Assembly: GCF_024168045.1 (NCBI RefSeq)
Contig: NZ_CP100126.1
Location: 327,501-391,500 of the forward strand
DNA from: Dorea longicatena
GTDB taxonomy: Bacteria > Bacillota > Clostridia > Lachnospirales > Lachnospiraceae
Direction: 5' to 3'
DNA length: 64,000 nucleotides
Shown: piece after piece, positions 8,369 through 16,445 of the stretch
Layout: each line of letters starts with the position of its first letter
How positions within the stretch are numbered: the stretch's first letter is position 1
The notes under the pieces: generated by a model
Told to the model about the DNA's origin: nothing
Database searches by the model: none
What the model saw: only the letters and a program-made list of their open reading frames with translations
Made by a program: the position numbers and the translations under genes

Positions 8369-9201
8369 TGAAAATAAAAAGATTAATTGAATTATCATCA
8401 CTGAAAAGAATTTATATAGAAGAGATATGGGGATGGAATTCTCAAATCTGTGATATTTATGACTCAGATAGTAAATTTGAACGGCCGATAAAGATTGATG
8501 CTATTTATATAAATAAAAGGGAAGCTGAAAAGGATAAAATAGATAAGAGTGATATATGGCGTTTTATTACTCTTACGGAGTTACGAGAAAATAATAGCTT
8601 TAACTATTATTTTGAAAAGTATAAAAAATTGGAACCAATTATTGAATTATATATGGAACTATTTCGTAAAGGGGAAATTTCTGGAAGACGTATGTTTTTA
8701 AATCTTGTACAGGCATTGGAAACCTATCATTCTAGGTTTACAACTAATGATTTAGAAGGATTTAAATGGCGAGTTGATAATGAAATATTAAAAGATAGAC
8801 CAGAGGAAGTGAAGGAAAGAGAAAGAAAATTATTAATGGCTAATTCGAGAAAATTTGTAACTTTAGAAAGCCGACTCGCAGATTTATTAATAGCAGAGTT
8901 TCAAATATATTTTGATACAGGAAATATAAAAAGAGAAGAATTTCCTAGTGTGATAGCTAGGACAAGAAATTATTATATACATTATGATGAAAAGATTAAG
9001 GAAAAGGGACTGGTTTTAAATGATGAAGAAATTACGATATATAATAAAACACTAGTATTTATATTAGAATATTATTTGCTTTTGGAACTAGGTTTTCAAG
9101 ATGTGAAAAAGTTAAATGAAAAATTGATTGGTAGATGGGGGCATGTTTCAGATAAGTTAAGAATACAGCATGCTGTGGAAAATTTGGAAAGGGCGGAATG
9201 A
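8368..9201 (+). CDS. HEPN-domain protein (ApeA-like C-terminal domain)
   Basis: The 277-residue protein has a C-terminal HEPN-like helical domain (about residues 110-265) with the motif RTRNYYIHYDE, an R-X4-H ribonuclease signature of the kind seen in ApeA and other abortive-infection proteins. The first 100 residues resemble nothing I can name. ApeA proteins are usually larger, so this may be a shortened relative. The A+T content is clearly higher than in the flanks and codon use is dominated by AAA, TTA and ATA, which suggests horizontal acquisition. The ATG overlaps the MazG stop by one base. Role as an RNase effector in defence is inference. Confidence 0.6.
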   Translation: MKIKRLIELSSLKRIYIEEIWGWNSQICDIYDSDSKFERPIKIDAIYINKREAEKDKIDKSDIWRFITLTELRENNSFNYYFEKYKKLEPIIELYMELFRKGEISGRRMFLNLVQALETYHSRFTTNDLEGFKWRVDNEILKDRPEEVKERERKLLMANSRKFVTLESRLADLLIAEFQIYFDTGNIKREEFPSVIARTRNYYIHYDEKIKEKGLVLNDEEITIYNKTLVFILEYYLLLELGFQDVKKLNEKLIGRWGHVSDKLRIQHAVENLERAE

Positions 9202-9445
9202 TAAGAATAAGTTGTAAATAATGAAAGCAGTAAAATCGTTTATTGATGTATACAGAAAAAAGATATATTTATTTTAGGGGGGTTGTAAAAAGCAGGAGGG
9301 AAAATCGAAGAACAAAAAATATAATATCTCGAATGAGATAGCTGATGAGCTTTACTGAAAAAATGTAATTTATCATGATGTAATAAGCTTTAGATTTTGA
9401 GGATTTAATTATTAGTGTAGATTGGAAAATAATTAATCATATATG

Positions 9446-9503
9446 AATAATCCGGGCTAAAATCCATACACCGAGCAGGGGATAGATTTTAGCCTAGATT
9501 ATT
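9446..9503. repeat. Imperfect inverted repeat with 18-19-bp arms
   Basis: The arms are 9446-9463 (AATAATCCGGGCTAAAATC) and 9485-9503 (GATTTTAGCCTAGATTATT), separated by about 21 nt. No T-run follows on either strand. It may be an RNA hairpin or a small mobile-element end. Confidence 0.7.
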
Positions 9504-9744
9504 TACTTTACTGGCAGAATATTCGGTCGAGATTATAAAGGTGTTTTTAGTGTTCCGCGTATAAAGATGGAATTAAGCTATGGCATTTCTATTATAGATA
9601 TAGCTATACTCTTTCTTGTATCCTACTACTCCCATCTTTTGGAAGAGATTCCGAGACACACAGACGAGAAAGATTGTTCCTTTTTGGAAAATCTTCTGCC
9701 TTGGTCGCGAAAACTTCCAGCAGAGATTCGCAAAGCTTAAATCT

Positions 9745-9767
9745 AGGTGGCTGCAAAGCAGCCGCCT
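9745..9767. repeat. Compact 10-bp hairpin
   Basis: AGGTGGCTGC (9745-9754) pairs with GCAGCCGCCT (9758-9767) around an AAA loop, followed by TAAAAA. It sits beyond the IS66 TnpB remnant on its minus strand and could be a terminator for it. Confidence 0.5.
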
Positions 9768-9797
9768 AAAAATGTTAAGGTACTCGCTATTGAGCAT

Positions 9798-10088
9798 TTA
9801 CTCGATATCGATGCCTGACATCAGCCAGTCGAACTCTCTCCAAGTGAGATTCCGGACTTCTGATTTATCCCGGGGCCACCGGTAAGAGCCTTGGGCGGTG
9901 AGTCTTTTGTAGATCATAACAATTCCGTCGGACTCTTTTAAGATAGCTTTAATCCTGTCGCATTTGCGTCCACAGAATAGATAGAGCGAATGGTCGATTT
10001 CCATAGAGAACTGCTCCTGAATAATTGCGCATAATCCATCGATAGATTTACGCATACCTGTTCTGCCACAAACGATATCTTCTATCAT
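9798..10088 (-). pseudogene. tnpB: IS66 accessory protein TnpB (remnant)
   Basis: The 96 codons match IS66 Orf2/TnpB: IVCGRTGMRKSIDGL near the N-terminus (usual CGxTDMRKSIxGL), then SLYLFCGRKCDRIKAI (usual LFVFCNRRRDRLKxL) and the C-terminal YKRLTAQGSYRWP. TnpB is an accessory protein required for IS66 transposition. The first about ten residues of the family appear to be missing and the main transposase gene that should follow is absent. The reading frame itself is open, but in this context it cannot serve transposition alone. Confidence 0.75.
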
Positions 10089-10139
10089 TATGAGGTAGGA
10101 AACGGAGAATATCTAGTTACCCAAAAACTAAGCGCTTAC
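9798..10139 (-). mobile_element. IS66-family remnant
   Basis: Contains a tnpB gene and, at 10124-10139, a terminal sequence that reads GTAAGCGCTTAGTTTT on the minus strand, which fits the GTAAGCG start of IS66-family inverted repeats. No tnpA, no large transposase and no second end can be found, so the element is truncated. Confidence 0.65.
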
Positions 10140-10163
10140 GAATAATATAATATGATTATGTAA

Positions 10164-10772
10164 GTAACCGGACGAAGAACTGACAGAACAGACTATCCAA
10201 TAACAGCGGTTAGAGAAGCTATTATAAATGCATTAGTACATCGTGATTATAGTATTCATACAGAAGGAATGCCGATTCAACTTATAATGTTTGAAGACAG
10301 GATTGAAATACATAATCCAGGTGGATTATATGGAAGAATCACTATTGACCAATTAGGAAAAATTCAACCGGATACAAGAAATCCGGTACTTGCATCGGCA
10401 CTTGAAACATTGGGAATAACAGAAAACAGGTATTCGGGAATTCCAACAATCCGAATGGAAATGGAGAAATATAACTTAAGACAGCCAGAATTCTTGGATG
10501 AAAGAGGAAGTTTTATTGTAAAACTATATAAAGAATCAAAGAATGATTATGAAGATATGTCAAATGATGAAGAAACAAATAATTTAATAGTATTTTGTAA
10601 AACACCGCGTACAAGAAAGGAAGTTTGTGATTATCTGGGGTTAAATTCTGTTACTTATGCTATACAGACGTATGTAAATCCATTAGTAGAAGCTGGCGTA
10701 ATTAAGTTGAGTATTCCAGATAAGCCAAAGAGTCCAAAACAGTTATATTATAGCGTAGAAAGAGAAAAATGA
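10164..10772 (+). pseudogene. C-terminal fragment of a RecG-like/AlbA-2 ATP-binding protein
   Basis: The frame is open from just after a stop at 10161-10163 and has no proper start; an internal ATG is at 10269. It contains YPITAVREAIINALVHRDYS, the ATP-binding (HATPase_c_4) part of the widespread AlbA_2-containing transcriptional regulator/RecG-related family, then IEIHNPGGLYG and a C-terminal winged-helix stretch (TPRTRKEVCDYLGLN). The N-terminal DNA-binding AlbA_2 domain is missing; the IS66 end lies only 24 bp upstream, so IS66 insertion or the deletion that removed most of IS66 probably caused the loss. Confidence 0.75.
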
Positions 10773-10870
10773 GAGAAGACCAATTCCTGCGGCAGCGTCT
10801 GCAGAAAGAAATCCCGATTGAGATTTCACCTGTTTTAAGAGATTTAATAACTGTTATATTTTGTTATTAA
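10769..10870 (+). pseudogene. N-terminal scrap of a SprT-like gene copy
   Basis: Positions 10773-10819 match 20897-20943 (start of the intact SprT-like gene) with a single mismatch over 47 bp, giving REDQFLRQRLQKEIPI. After 10819 the match stops and the frame ends at 10870. The missing C-terminal part of the same copy lies 5.1 kb downstream at 15918-16259, on the far side of the scr cassette. Confidence 0.85.
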
Positions 10871-10929
10871 ATTCTCCGCAAACCCTTGAAAATCTTTGTG
10901 TGAATCCTCTATTTCGGACAGGAGATAAT

Positions 10930-10959
10930 TTGACAGGAAATTTCAAAGAAGAGTATAAT
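10930..10959 (+). promoter_or_regulatory. scrR promoter
   Basis: TTGACA (10930-10935) and TATAAT (10954-10959) are both perfect consensus, with an 18-bp spacer. Confidence 0.85.
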
Positions 10960-10975
10960 ACATATTAAGACATTT

Positions 10976-11026
10976 TGAATCGGCATGTGTCCGAAAGAAG
11001 CTGTCACTGGCAGGTTCTCTGTATTA
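10976..11026. repeat. Dispersed 45-bp repeat, copy A
   Basis: The core GCATGTGTCCGAAAGAAGC is followed by TGTCACTGGCAGG and CTGTATT. It closely matches copy D at 26383-26436 and less closely copies B, C and E. It lies in the 5' leader of scrR. Confidence 0.75.
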
Positions 11027-11049
11027 TAAGCAGGTTCGAAATAGACGCT

Positions 11050-12054
11050 ATGGGGGAAAATAATTTGGAAAAAAAACTGACAATAAATGATATAGCCCAG
11101 ATGTCCGGTGTGGCAAAAAGTACTGTATCAAGATATCTGAACGGGGGAAGCGTCAAAGATGCAACGGCCCAGAAGATAAAAAAAATCATCGAAGAAAATA
11201 ATTATGAGCCGAATCTGTTTGCAAGGCTGAATGCAAAAGAGAGCCGGATCATAGGACTTACGGTACCTGGATTTAACTCGGTAACAACACCGAGACTTGT
11301 AGAAGTAATCGTTGCCTATCTTAAGAAAAATGATTATACACCTCTTATCATGCATACGGAAAATGATATCGAAGAAGAAATACGCTGTATCGAACGGCTG
11401 AAGAATATGAATGTAGATGGAATTATGGTTCTTGCGACGGGAAGCACAAAAGAATACGAAGAAGCAGTAAAGAAGTTAAAAATTCCAATCCTGTTTCTTG
11501 GACAACGCTTCCCGGGAGAGAATTCTGTCATTAATGATGATTACAATGCAGGATATGCGGTGGGTAATTATATCGGACAACGTAAGTTCAAGGAGATTTA
11601 TATGCTCTGGGTACCTGAAGATGACCCGGCAGTAGGAGGAGAACGACGCCATGGAGTGATCGATGGACTTATGTCCTGTGAGAAAAAGCCAAAAGAAGTC
11701 ATAGAGACAACGTTCTTTTATGAAAATGCAATTGAAAATGTACAGAAATTTGTAGATCATATGAAGACACCGGCGGCAGTCGTATGCGCAACAGACCGTA
11801 TCGCATTTGGCGTGTACAAAGTAATGTCAGAGAAAGGTATACGGATACCGGAAGAAGTATCCGTGGTAGGATTTGGCGATTACGAAGCAGGAGAACTGTT
11901 ACAGCCGCCACTTACGACGGTAAAATTTGACTGGAAGAACTGGGGGGAGATCAGTGCTGAGTCGATGATCCAGATGATTTTAGGAAAGCCGGTAAGCCCG
12001 CTTCAGGTCAACCCGTATGAAATTATAGAAAGAAAAAGTGTAAAAGAGAACTGA
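11050..12054 (+). CDS. scrR: LacI-family sucrose operon repressor ScrR
   Basis: A LacI/GalR-type regulator of about 334 residues. The HTH is TINDIAQMSGVAKSTVSRYL near the N-terminus, followed by the hinge (ENNYEPNLFARLN) and a periplasmic-binding-protein-like sensor domain ending in VSVVGFGDYEAGELLQPPLT. Start: ATG 11050 or TTG 11065; the GGGGG at 11052-11056 would serve the TTG. The longer frame upstream to 10975 only translates the dispersed repeat. It is followed by its own terminator, then two LacI-type operators in front of scrA, so it most likely represses scrAB until sucrose-6-phosphate or a related sugar appears. The exact inducer is inferred from neighbours. Confidence 0.9.
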   Translation: MGENNLEKKLTINDIAQMSGVAKSTVSRYLNGGSVKDATAQKIKKIIEENNYEPNLFARLNAKESRIIGLTVPGFNSVTTPRLVEVIVAYLKKNDYTPLIMHTENDIEEEIRCIERLKNMNVDGIMVLATGSTKEYEEAVKKLKIPILFLGQRFPGENSVINDDYNAGYAVGNYIGQRKFKEIYMLWVPEDDPAVGGERRHGVIDGLMSCEKKPKEVIETTFFYENAIENVQKFVDHMKTPAAVVCATDRIAFGVYKVMSEKGIRIPEEVSVVGFGDYEAGELLQPPLTTVKFDWKNWGEISAESMIQMILGKPVSPLQVNPYEIIERKSVKEN

Positions 12055-12061
12055 GAATCAG

Positions 12062-12092
12062 GCGGATCTGTCAATTTGACAGACCCGCTTTT
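12062..12092 (+). terminator. Terminator after scrR
   Basis: GCGG and TCTGTC (12062-12072) pair with GACAGA and CCGC (12078-12088) with a small mismatch, followed by TTTT. Confidence 0.75.
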
Positions 12093-12123
12093 GTGCAATA
12101 TAGACAAATTTAGATATCAATTT

Positions 12124-12140
12124 TTGGAACCGTTTCCGAA
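12124..12140. promoter_or_regulatory. ScrR operator O1 (upstream)
   Basis: TTGGAACCGTTTCCGAA contains GGAACCGTTTCC, a 10-of-12 palindrome similar to O2. It lies upstream of the -35, with its centre 82 bp from that of O2, a distance suited to repression by looping. Confidence 0.75.
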
Positions 12141-12165
12141 AATGAAATTGCAGTGACGTTTTGTG

Positions 12166-12193
12166 TTGACATACAAAAGCTGATGTATATAAT
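12166..12193 (+). promoter_or_regulatory. scrAB promoter
   Basis: TTGACA (12166-12171), 16-bp spacer, TATAAT (12188-12193). Confidence 0.88.
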
Positions 12194-12207
12194 AAAAACA
12201 TAGGAAC

Positions 12208-12219
12208 GGAACCGGTTCC
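12208..12219. promoter_or_regulatory. ScrR operator O2 (downstream of -10)
   Basis: GGAACCGGTTCC is a perfect 12-bp palindrome placed at about +9 to +20 of the scrA transcript, the usual roadblock position for a LacI-family repressor. Confidence 0.85.
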
Positions 12220-12247
12220 AAAACAAAACAATACAAGGAGAAGAGAA

Positions 12248-14167
12248 ATGGGAAAGAACAATGAGTATCTGGAAATATCAAAACAGATCGTAGCCAATAT
12301 TGGTGGAATGGATAATATCCAGGGAACAGCACACTGTGCAACCAGACTCAGGATCGTATTGAAAGATAATGATCTTGCAGATATTGAAAAACTGGAAGAT
12401 ATCGACAAAGTAAAAGGTGCGTTCATAGCAGGTAATCAGTTACAGCTGATCCTGGGAGCTGGAACAGTGAATGATGTATATGAGGTATTTGCCGAGTATA
12501 CGAATACACAGAATATGTCACTGGGAGATCTGAAGGAAGAAAGTGCGAAGAGGCAGAATCCACTTCAGGCAGTGATCAAAGCGTTATCTGATGTATTTAT
12601 CGGAATCATGCCGGCACTTCTTGCAGCAGCCCTTCTGATGGGAATTACAAGCGTCCTTGGCGGACTTGAAGTAGTAAAGACACATGATACCTTATATGCG
12701 ATCAACCGGCTGGTAAGTCTTGCGTCTACAGGTATCTTTGCAATCCTTCCAATGGCAGTATGCTATTCAGCCGTAAAAAGATTTGGCGGGAATCCGGTTC
12801 TTGGTATGGTAATCGGAGCAATCATGTTAGACAGTTCTCTTGCCAATGCTTACCAGGCTGCACAGGGAACCGTTGATATAGAAGTTATCCGTCTGTTCGG
12901 ACTGAAGATTGAGATGGTAGGATTCCAGGGAGGAATCATCATCGCGCTTATGATGGGATTTGTAGTTGCAAAACTGGATAAATTCTTCAATAAGGTAATT
13001 CCGGATGTAATCAAGCTTCTGGTTGCACCAATGCTGACAGTATTTATCTCTACGGTATTACTTTTTACACTTGTAGGCCCGGCAGGACGAATTCTTTCTA
13101 ATGGAATCACAGACGGACTGATGTGGGGTACAGAACATCTGGGAGCATTCGGGTATGCGTTATTTGCCGGAGTTCAGCAGATCGTAGTTATCACAGGTCT
13201 TCATCACATTATCGGTGCGGTAGAAGCACAGCTTATTGCATCGACAGGAACAAACTTTTTAAATCCACTGATGTCTGTAGCTTTATTTGGACAAAGTGGT
13301 GCGGTACTTGGTTATCTTTCCCTGAACTGGAAGAACTTAAAAGCCAGAGAGCTTTGTATTCCAAGTTTCTGCTCGACATTATTTGGTATCAGTGAACCGG
13401 CAATCTTCGGAGTAAACTTACGTTACAAGTTTCCACTGATCGGTGGATGTATCGGTGGTGCAGTTGCAGGTGCATATGTATACTATTCAAAGCTTACTGC
13501 TCTTGGATTCGGTACAACTGCACTTCCTGGAATGGCAATTGCTAATCCGGCACATCACGGGTACATTAACTACATCATTGCACATGCAATCGCGATTACG
13601 ATTGGATTTGTATGTACAGTCATCTTTGGAAAAATGTGGTCAGCACCGGATAAGAATAAAAATGACAAAAAGAACGATACAAAAGAAAATGATACAACAA
13701 AGGCAGTTATTACAGAAGAGCCTGGTGCAGTCTATGCAGCAGCAGAGGGAACAGTAAAAGATATCGAAGCATCGACAGATCCGACATTTGCAAACAAGGT
13801 ACTTGGAGACGGTGTCGTTATCTTTCCGGAAGACGGAACCGTTATGGCACCATGTAAGGCAACCGTATCACTCGTATATCCAACCGGACATGCAATCGGA
13901 CTTACAACTGCAGATGGAGCAGAGATCCTGATTCACTGCGGGGTAGATACCGTCAATATGAACGGTGAAGGATTTGAGACACTTGTAAAAGAAGGACAGG
14001 AAGTAACAGCAGAAGAAGCACTTATCAGATTTGACATCGACCTGGTGAAGAAGCATGGATACTCTCCGGAGATTCTTGTTATCTTCACAGAGCTTCCGGA
14101 AGGAAAGACCATCAAAACAGAAGAAAAACATATTGCAAAAAATGATAAGATGGCTGAAATCGTGTAA
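12248..14167 (+). CDS. scrA: Sucrose PTS permease EIIBCA (ScrA)
   Basis: A 639-residue phosphotransferase permease that imports sucrose as sucrose-6-phosphate. Domain order: EIIB (residues about 1-85; the phospho-Cys is in AHCATRLRI near residue 28), EIIC (about 105-460, ten or so membrane segments, with the substrate-site region GHHIIGAVEA-like LHHIIGAVEAQ) and a glucose-type EIIA (about 495-625; phospho-His in ILIHCGVDTV near residue 562). Length fits B-C-A sucrose permeases. AAGGAG precedes the ATG by 8 nt. It is 21 bp upstream of scrB and is controlled by two ScrR-type operators. Trehalose or another glucoside is possible, but the partner hydrolase points to sucrose. Confidence 0.92.
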   Translation: MGKNNEYLEISKQIVANIGGMDNIQGTAHCATRLRIVLKDNDLADIEKLEDIDKVKGAFIAGNQLQLILGAGTVNDVYEVFAEYTNTQNMSLGDLKEESAKRQNPLQAVIKALSDVFIGIMPALLAAALLMGITSVLGGLEVVKTHDTLYAINRLVSLASTGIFAILPMAVCYSAVKRFGGNPVLGMVIGAIMLDSSLANAYQAAQGTVDIEVIRLFGLKIEMVGFQGGIIIALMMGFVVAKLDKFFNKVIPDVIKLLVAPMLTVFISTVLLFTLVGPAGRILSNGITDGLMWGTEHLGAFGYALFAGVQQIVVITGLHHIIGAVEAQLIASTGTNFLNPLMSVALFGQSGAVLGYLSLNWKNLKARELCIPSFCSTLFGISEPAIFGVNLRYKFPLIGGCIGGAVAGAYVYYSKLTALGFGTTALPGMAIANPAHHGYINYIIAHAIAITIGFVCTVIFGKMWSAPDKNKNDKKNDTKENDTTKAVITEEPGAVYAAAEGTVKDIEASTDPTFANKVLGDGVVIFPEDGTVMAPCKATVSLVYPTGHAIGLTTADGAEILIHCGVDTVNMNGEGFETLVKEGQEVTAEEALIRFDIDLVKKHGYSPEILVIFTELPEGKTIKTEEKHIAKNDKMAEIV

Positions 14168-14188
14168 GGATAAGGTGGACAGGAACAG

Positions 14189-15631
14189 ATGAACAAAGAG
14201 ACATATTTAACAGAATATCCGAAGCATGAAAGTATGAGGGAGAATGTAAAAAAAGATAAAAACAGACTTCACTTTCATATAATGCCGCCGACAGGCTGGA
14301 TGAATGATCCGAATGGTCTGTGTGAATTTCAGGGTGTGAATCATATTTATTTCCAATATACACCATTTCTTGCCGGATGGGGAACGAAGCTTTGGGGACA
14401 TTACACAACAAAGGATTGGATTCATTATAAAGAAGAAGAGCCGTTCCTTTATCCGGACGAAGAATGGGACAGAGACGGTGTATATAGCGGATCAGCCTAT
14501 ACCTGTGAAGATGGAATTCACTATTTTTACACAGGAAATGTAAAACTCTGGGATAAAGATTATGATTATATCATGAATGGACGGGAACAGAATACGATTC
14601 ACGTATTCAGTCCGGATGGAAAGAATATTGCATACAAGAAGCTTGTAATGACCAATGATGATTATCCGGTGAATATGTCCAAGCATGTCAGAGATCCAAA
14701 AATCTATAAAAAAGACGGCCGTTATTATATGATCCAGGGAGGCCGTGATGCGGAATCTTATGGCTGTGCACTTTTGTTTTGTTCCGACGATCTGGAACAC
14801 TGGAAATGGTACGATACGGTGCGGACAGCAAAGCCATTTGGTTATATGTGGGAATGCCCGGATCTGTTCGAGATTGACGGCCAGCAGATTATGACATGCT
14901 GTCCACAGGGAGTAGATCAGAAGGGATATGATTACCAGAATGTGTACCAGTGTGGATATTTTCCGGTAGAGTTTGACCTGAAGAACAAATCATACAGCTT
15001 TGGAAAATTTCAGGAATTTGACAAAGGATTTGACATCTATGCGACACAGACATTTGCAGATGAAGCGGGTAGAAGAATCCTGATTGGCTGGATGGGGATT
15101 CCGGATGCAGATTATGATAATGATGCAACGGTTGCATATGACTGGATCCATGCACTTACCATGCCAAGAGAACTGGAATGGAAAGATGGAAAGATCTTAC
15201 AGCATCCATTAAAGGAGATGAAAGATCTGCGTAAAAATGCATTTACCTGCGAACTGGAAGCATTTACAAAGTGGGCGCCTGCGGACTGCTGTTTTGAACT
15301 GAGACTTGACGTGGAAGAAGCAAAAAATCTGGAGCTTAAGCTTCGTGAAGATGTTACAATAAGCTGGAAGGACGGGCTTTTTACCTTATCGATGGGAGAA
15401 AGCGGACGTGGAAGAAAGCAGCGCTTTGCTAAGGTGGAAGAGCTTTCGGATATTACCATCTTTTCGGATACATCAGCCATTGAGATATTCATTAATAACG
15501 GGGAAACGGTTCTGACAACAAGAGTATATAGTGAACATCTTGAACAGAAAGTAGAGCTTGTATCCAGAGAGGTAAAGGGAAGCGTTCATGGATATGAACT
15601 TGGATCATTCGAGGTTGAATATAAAAAATAG
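14189..15631 (+). CDS. scrB: Sucrose-6-phosphate hydrolase ScrB (GH32)
   Basis: A GH32 beta-fructofuranosidase that cleaves sucrose-6-phosphate into glucose-6-phosphate and fructose. The nucleophile motif WMNDPNG is near residue 37-43, the transition-state Asp in RDPK near 170 and the acid/base Glu in WECPDL near 224; the C-terminal beta-sandwich follows. The 480-residue length is normal and there is no signal peptide, so it acts in the cytoplasm on the PTS product. It ends in front of a strong terminator. Confidence 0.93.
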   Translation: MNKETYLTEYPKHESMRENVKKDKNRLHFHIMPPTGWMNDPNGLCEFQGVNHIYFQYTPFLAGWGTKLWGHYTTKDWIHYKEEEPFLYPDEEWDRDGVYSGSAYTCEDGIHYFYTGNVKLWDKDYDYIMNGREQNTIHVFSPDGKNIAYKKLVMTNDDYPVNMSKHVRDPKIYKKDGRYYMIQGGRDAESYGCALLFCSDDLEHWKWYDTVRTAKPFGYMWECPDLFEIDGQQIMTCCPQGVDQKGYDYQNVYQCGYFPVEFDLKNKSYSFGKFQEFDKGFDIYATQTFADEAGRRILIGWMGIPDADYDNDATVAYDWIHALTMPRELEWKDGKILQHPLKEMKDLRKNAFTCELEAFTKWAPADCCFELRLDVEEAKNLELKLREDVTISWKDGLFTLSMGESGRGRKQRFAKVEELSDITIFSDTSAIEIFINNGETVLTTRVYSEHLEQKVELVSREVKGSVHGYELGSFEVEYKK

Positions 15632-15680
15632 ATTCCGGACTGCATAAGATATAACAGGTGAATATACGGAAAAGAAAATA

Positions 15681-15729
15681 AAAATGTGGACAGGTTCCTG
15701 AAAAAAGAGGTGCCAGTCCACATTTTTTA
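15681..15729 (+). terminator. Terminator after scrB
   Basis: AAAATGTGGAC (15681-15691) and GTCCACATTTT (15716-15726) form an 11-bp stem followed by more T residues. Confidence 0.85.
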
Positions 15730-15736
15730 TACCATA

Positions 15737-15775
15737 GTATGCAAGAGATGCTGTCAGTGGCAAGTTTTATGTATT
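15737..15775. repeat. Dispersed 45-bp repeat, copy B
   Basis: It reads TATGCAAGAGATGCTGTCAG then TGGCAAGTTTTATGTATT and begins right after the scrB terminator. It overlaps the start of copy C. Confidence 0.65.
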
Positions 15776-15820
15776 GCCATGCATTTGTAAGAAGTAGCAG
15801 GTGGCAAGTTTTTTGTATCT
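15774..15820. repeat. Dispersed 45-bp repeat, copy C
   Basis: GCCATGCATTTGTAAGAAG then GTGGCAAGTTTTTTGTAT; it is in tandem with copy B. Confidence 0.65.
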
Positions 15821-15830
15821 GACTGCAAAT

Positions 15831-15911
15831 TCCGCTTCATCGGATCACCGATTCCGCTAGCAACGGATCAGTTTTTCCGGTCGTAACGGAACACTTTTCC
15901 GCTTCGTCGGA
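15831..15911. repeat. Four tandem TCCG-N6/7-CGGA palindromes
   Basis: TCCG...CGGA units start at 15831, 15853, 15876 and 15898, spaced 22, 23 and 22 bp. Units 1 and 4 share TCCGCTTC-A/G-TCGGATCAC. Each unit is a small hairpin with a 6-7-nt loop. The array ends 6 bp before the SprT-like gene fragment. Confidence 0.8.
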
Positions 15912-15917
15912 TCACGC

Positions 15918-16259
15918 GCGTGGAAATACTGCTGTTCTCTTATCGGAGCGGCGCCGACGCCGTATTATAAGGCGGGCGAAGCGCTTATGAATCATGACTA
16001 CGATAAGGTATTAAAGAACAGGATTCATGATAAGTCCGTGCCGGTCCGGGATACTTATCAGCAACTGAAGACTGCACAGAAGAGAAAGGATGAAGTGGTA
16101 CAGTATAAGCTTGGCGATGCGGTGACACATCCGAAATTCGGACATGGAATTGTGGAGAAGATTAATCAGAGATCTGGCGGTGTGCATTTACATATCCGGT
16201 TTGATGGGGAAGTGAAGTGTATTGATCAGAAATGGCTGTCGCGGAAGAAGTATACGTAA
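15918..16259 (+). pseudogene. C-terminal half of a broken SprT-like gene copy
   Basis: These 342 bp align without gaps to 21241-21582, the last 113 codons plus the stop of the intact SprT-like gene. By eye count 17 bases differ (95 percent identity); two of the changes alter an amino acid (K to R, and the last residue). It encodes the H-G-S-A-W-K-proximal part, a helical linker and the C-terminal YKLGDAVTHPKFGHGIV module. An internal ATG at 15987 gives a 90-residue open frame, but no promoter or good ribosome site is seen. The N-terminal scrap of the copy is at 10773-10819. Confidence 0.88.
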
Positions 16260-16373
16260 TAAGAAATATATAAAAGCTTTCTCTCATGCGTTTATTTTAA
16301 CATAAAACAGATAGACAAACTACGGGGCGGATTTACAATTCGTGCTATTTTTTGACTATTCGTGACAGAGCGA

Positions 16374-16401
16374 TTGAAAACAAGAAGTGTTTTTTTATAA
16401 T
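16374..16401 (+). promoter_or_regulatory. Promoter of the lipoprotein gene
   Basis: TTGAAA (16374-16379), 16-bp spacer, TATAAT (16396-16401). Confidence 0.75.
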
Positions 16402-16445
16402 AAAAGCAGTAGATGACAAAGGCTGGAAAAAGGAGGAAAGTATAA

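Larger units (their letters stand above)
9202..9797. other. AT-rich stretch without an intact gene
   Basis: I find no credible gene here. It holds two hairpins (9446-9503 and 9745-9767, listed separately) and many short broken frames. It lies between the HEPN gene and an IS66 remnant and looks like decayed mobile or accessory DNA. Confidence 0.6.

Noticed and set aside
9573..9885. Short frames on both strands next to the IS66 remnant
   Set aside because: They show no family motif and overlap each other; decayed DNA is the simpler view.
10975..11049. Upstream extension of scrR (start at 10975)
   Set aside because: It would translate the dispersed repeat and lacks a ribosome site; the LacI homology starts after 11050.
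15831..15911. CRISPR array
   Set aside because: Four 22-23-bp units are short palindromes with no unique spacers and no cas genes nearby.
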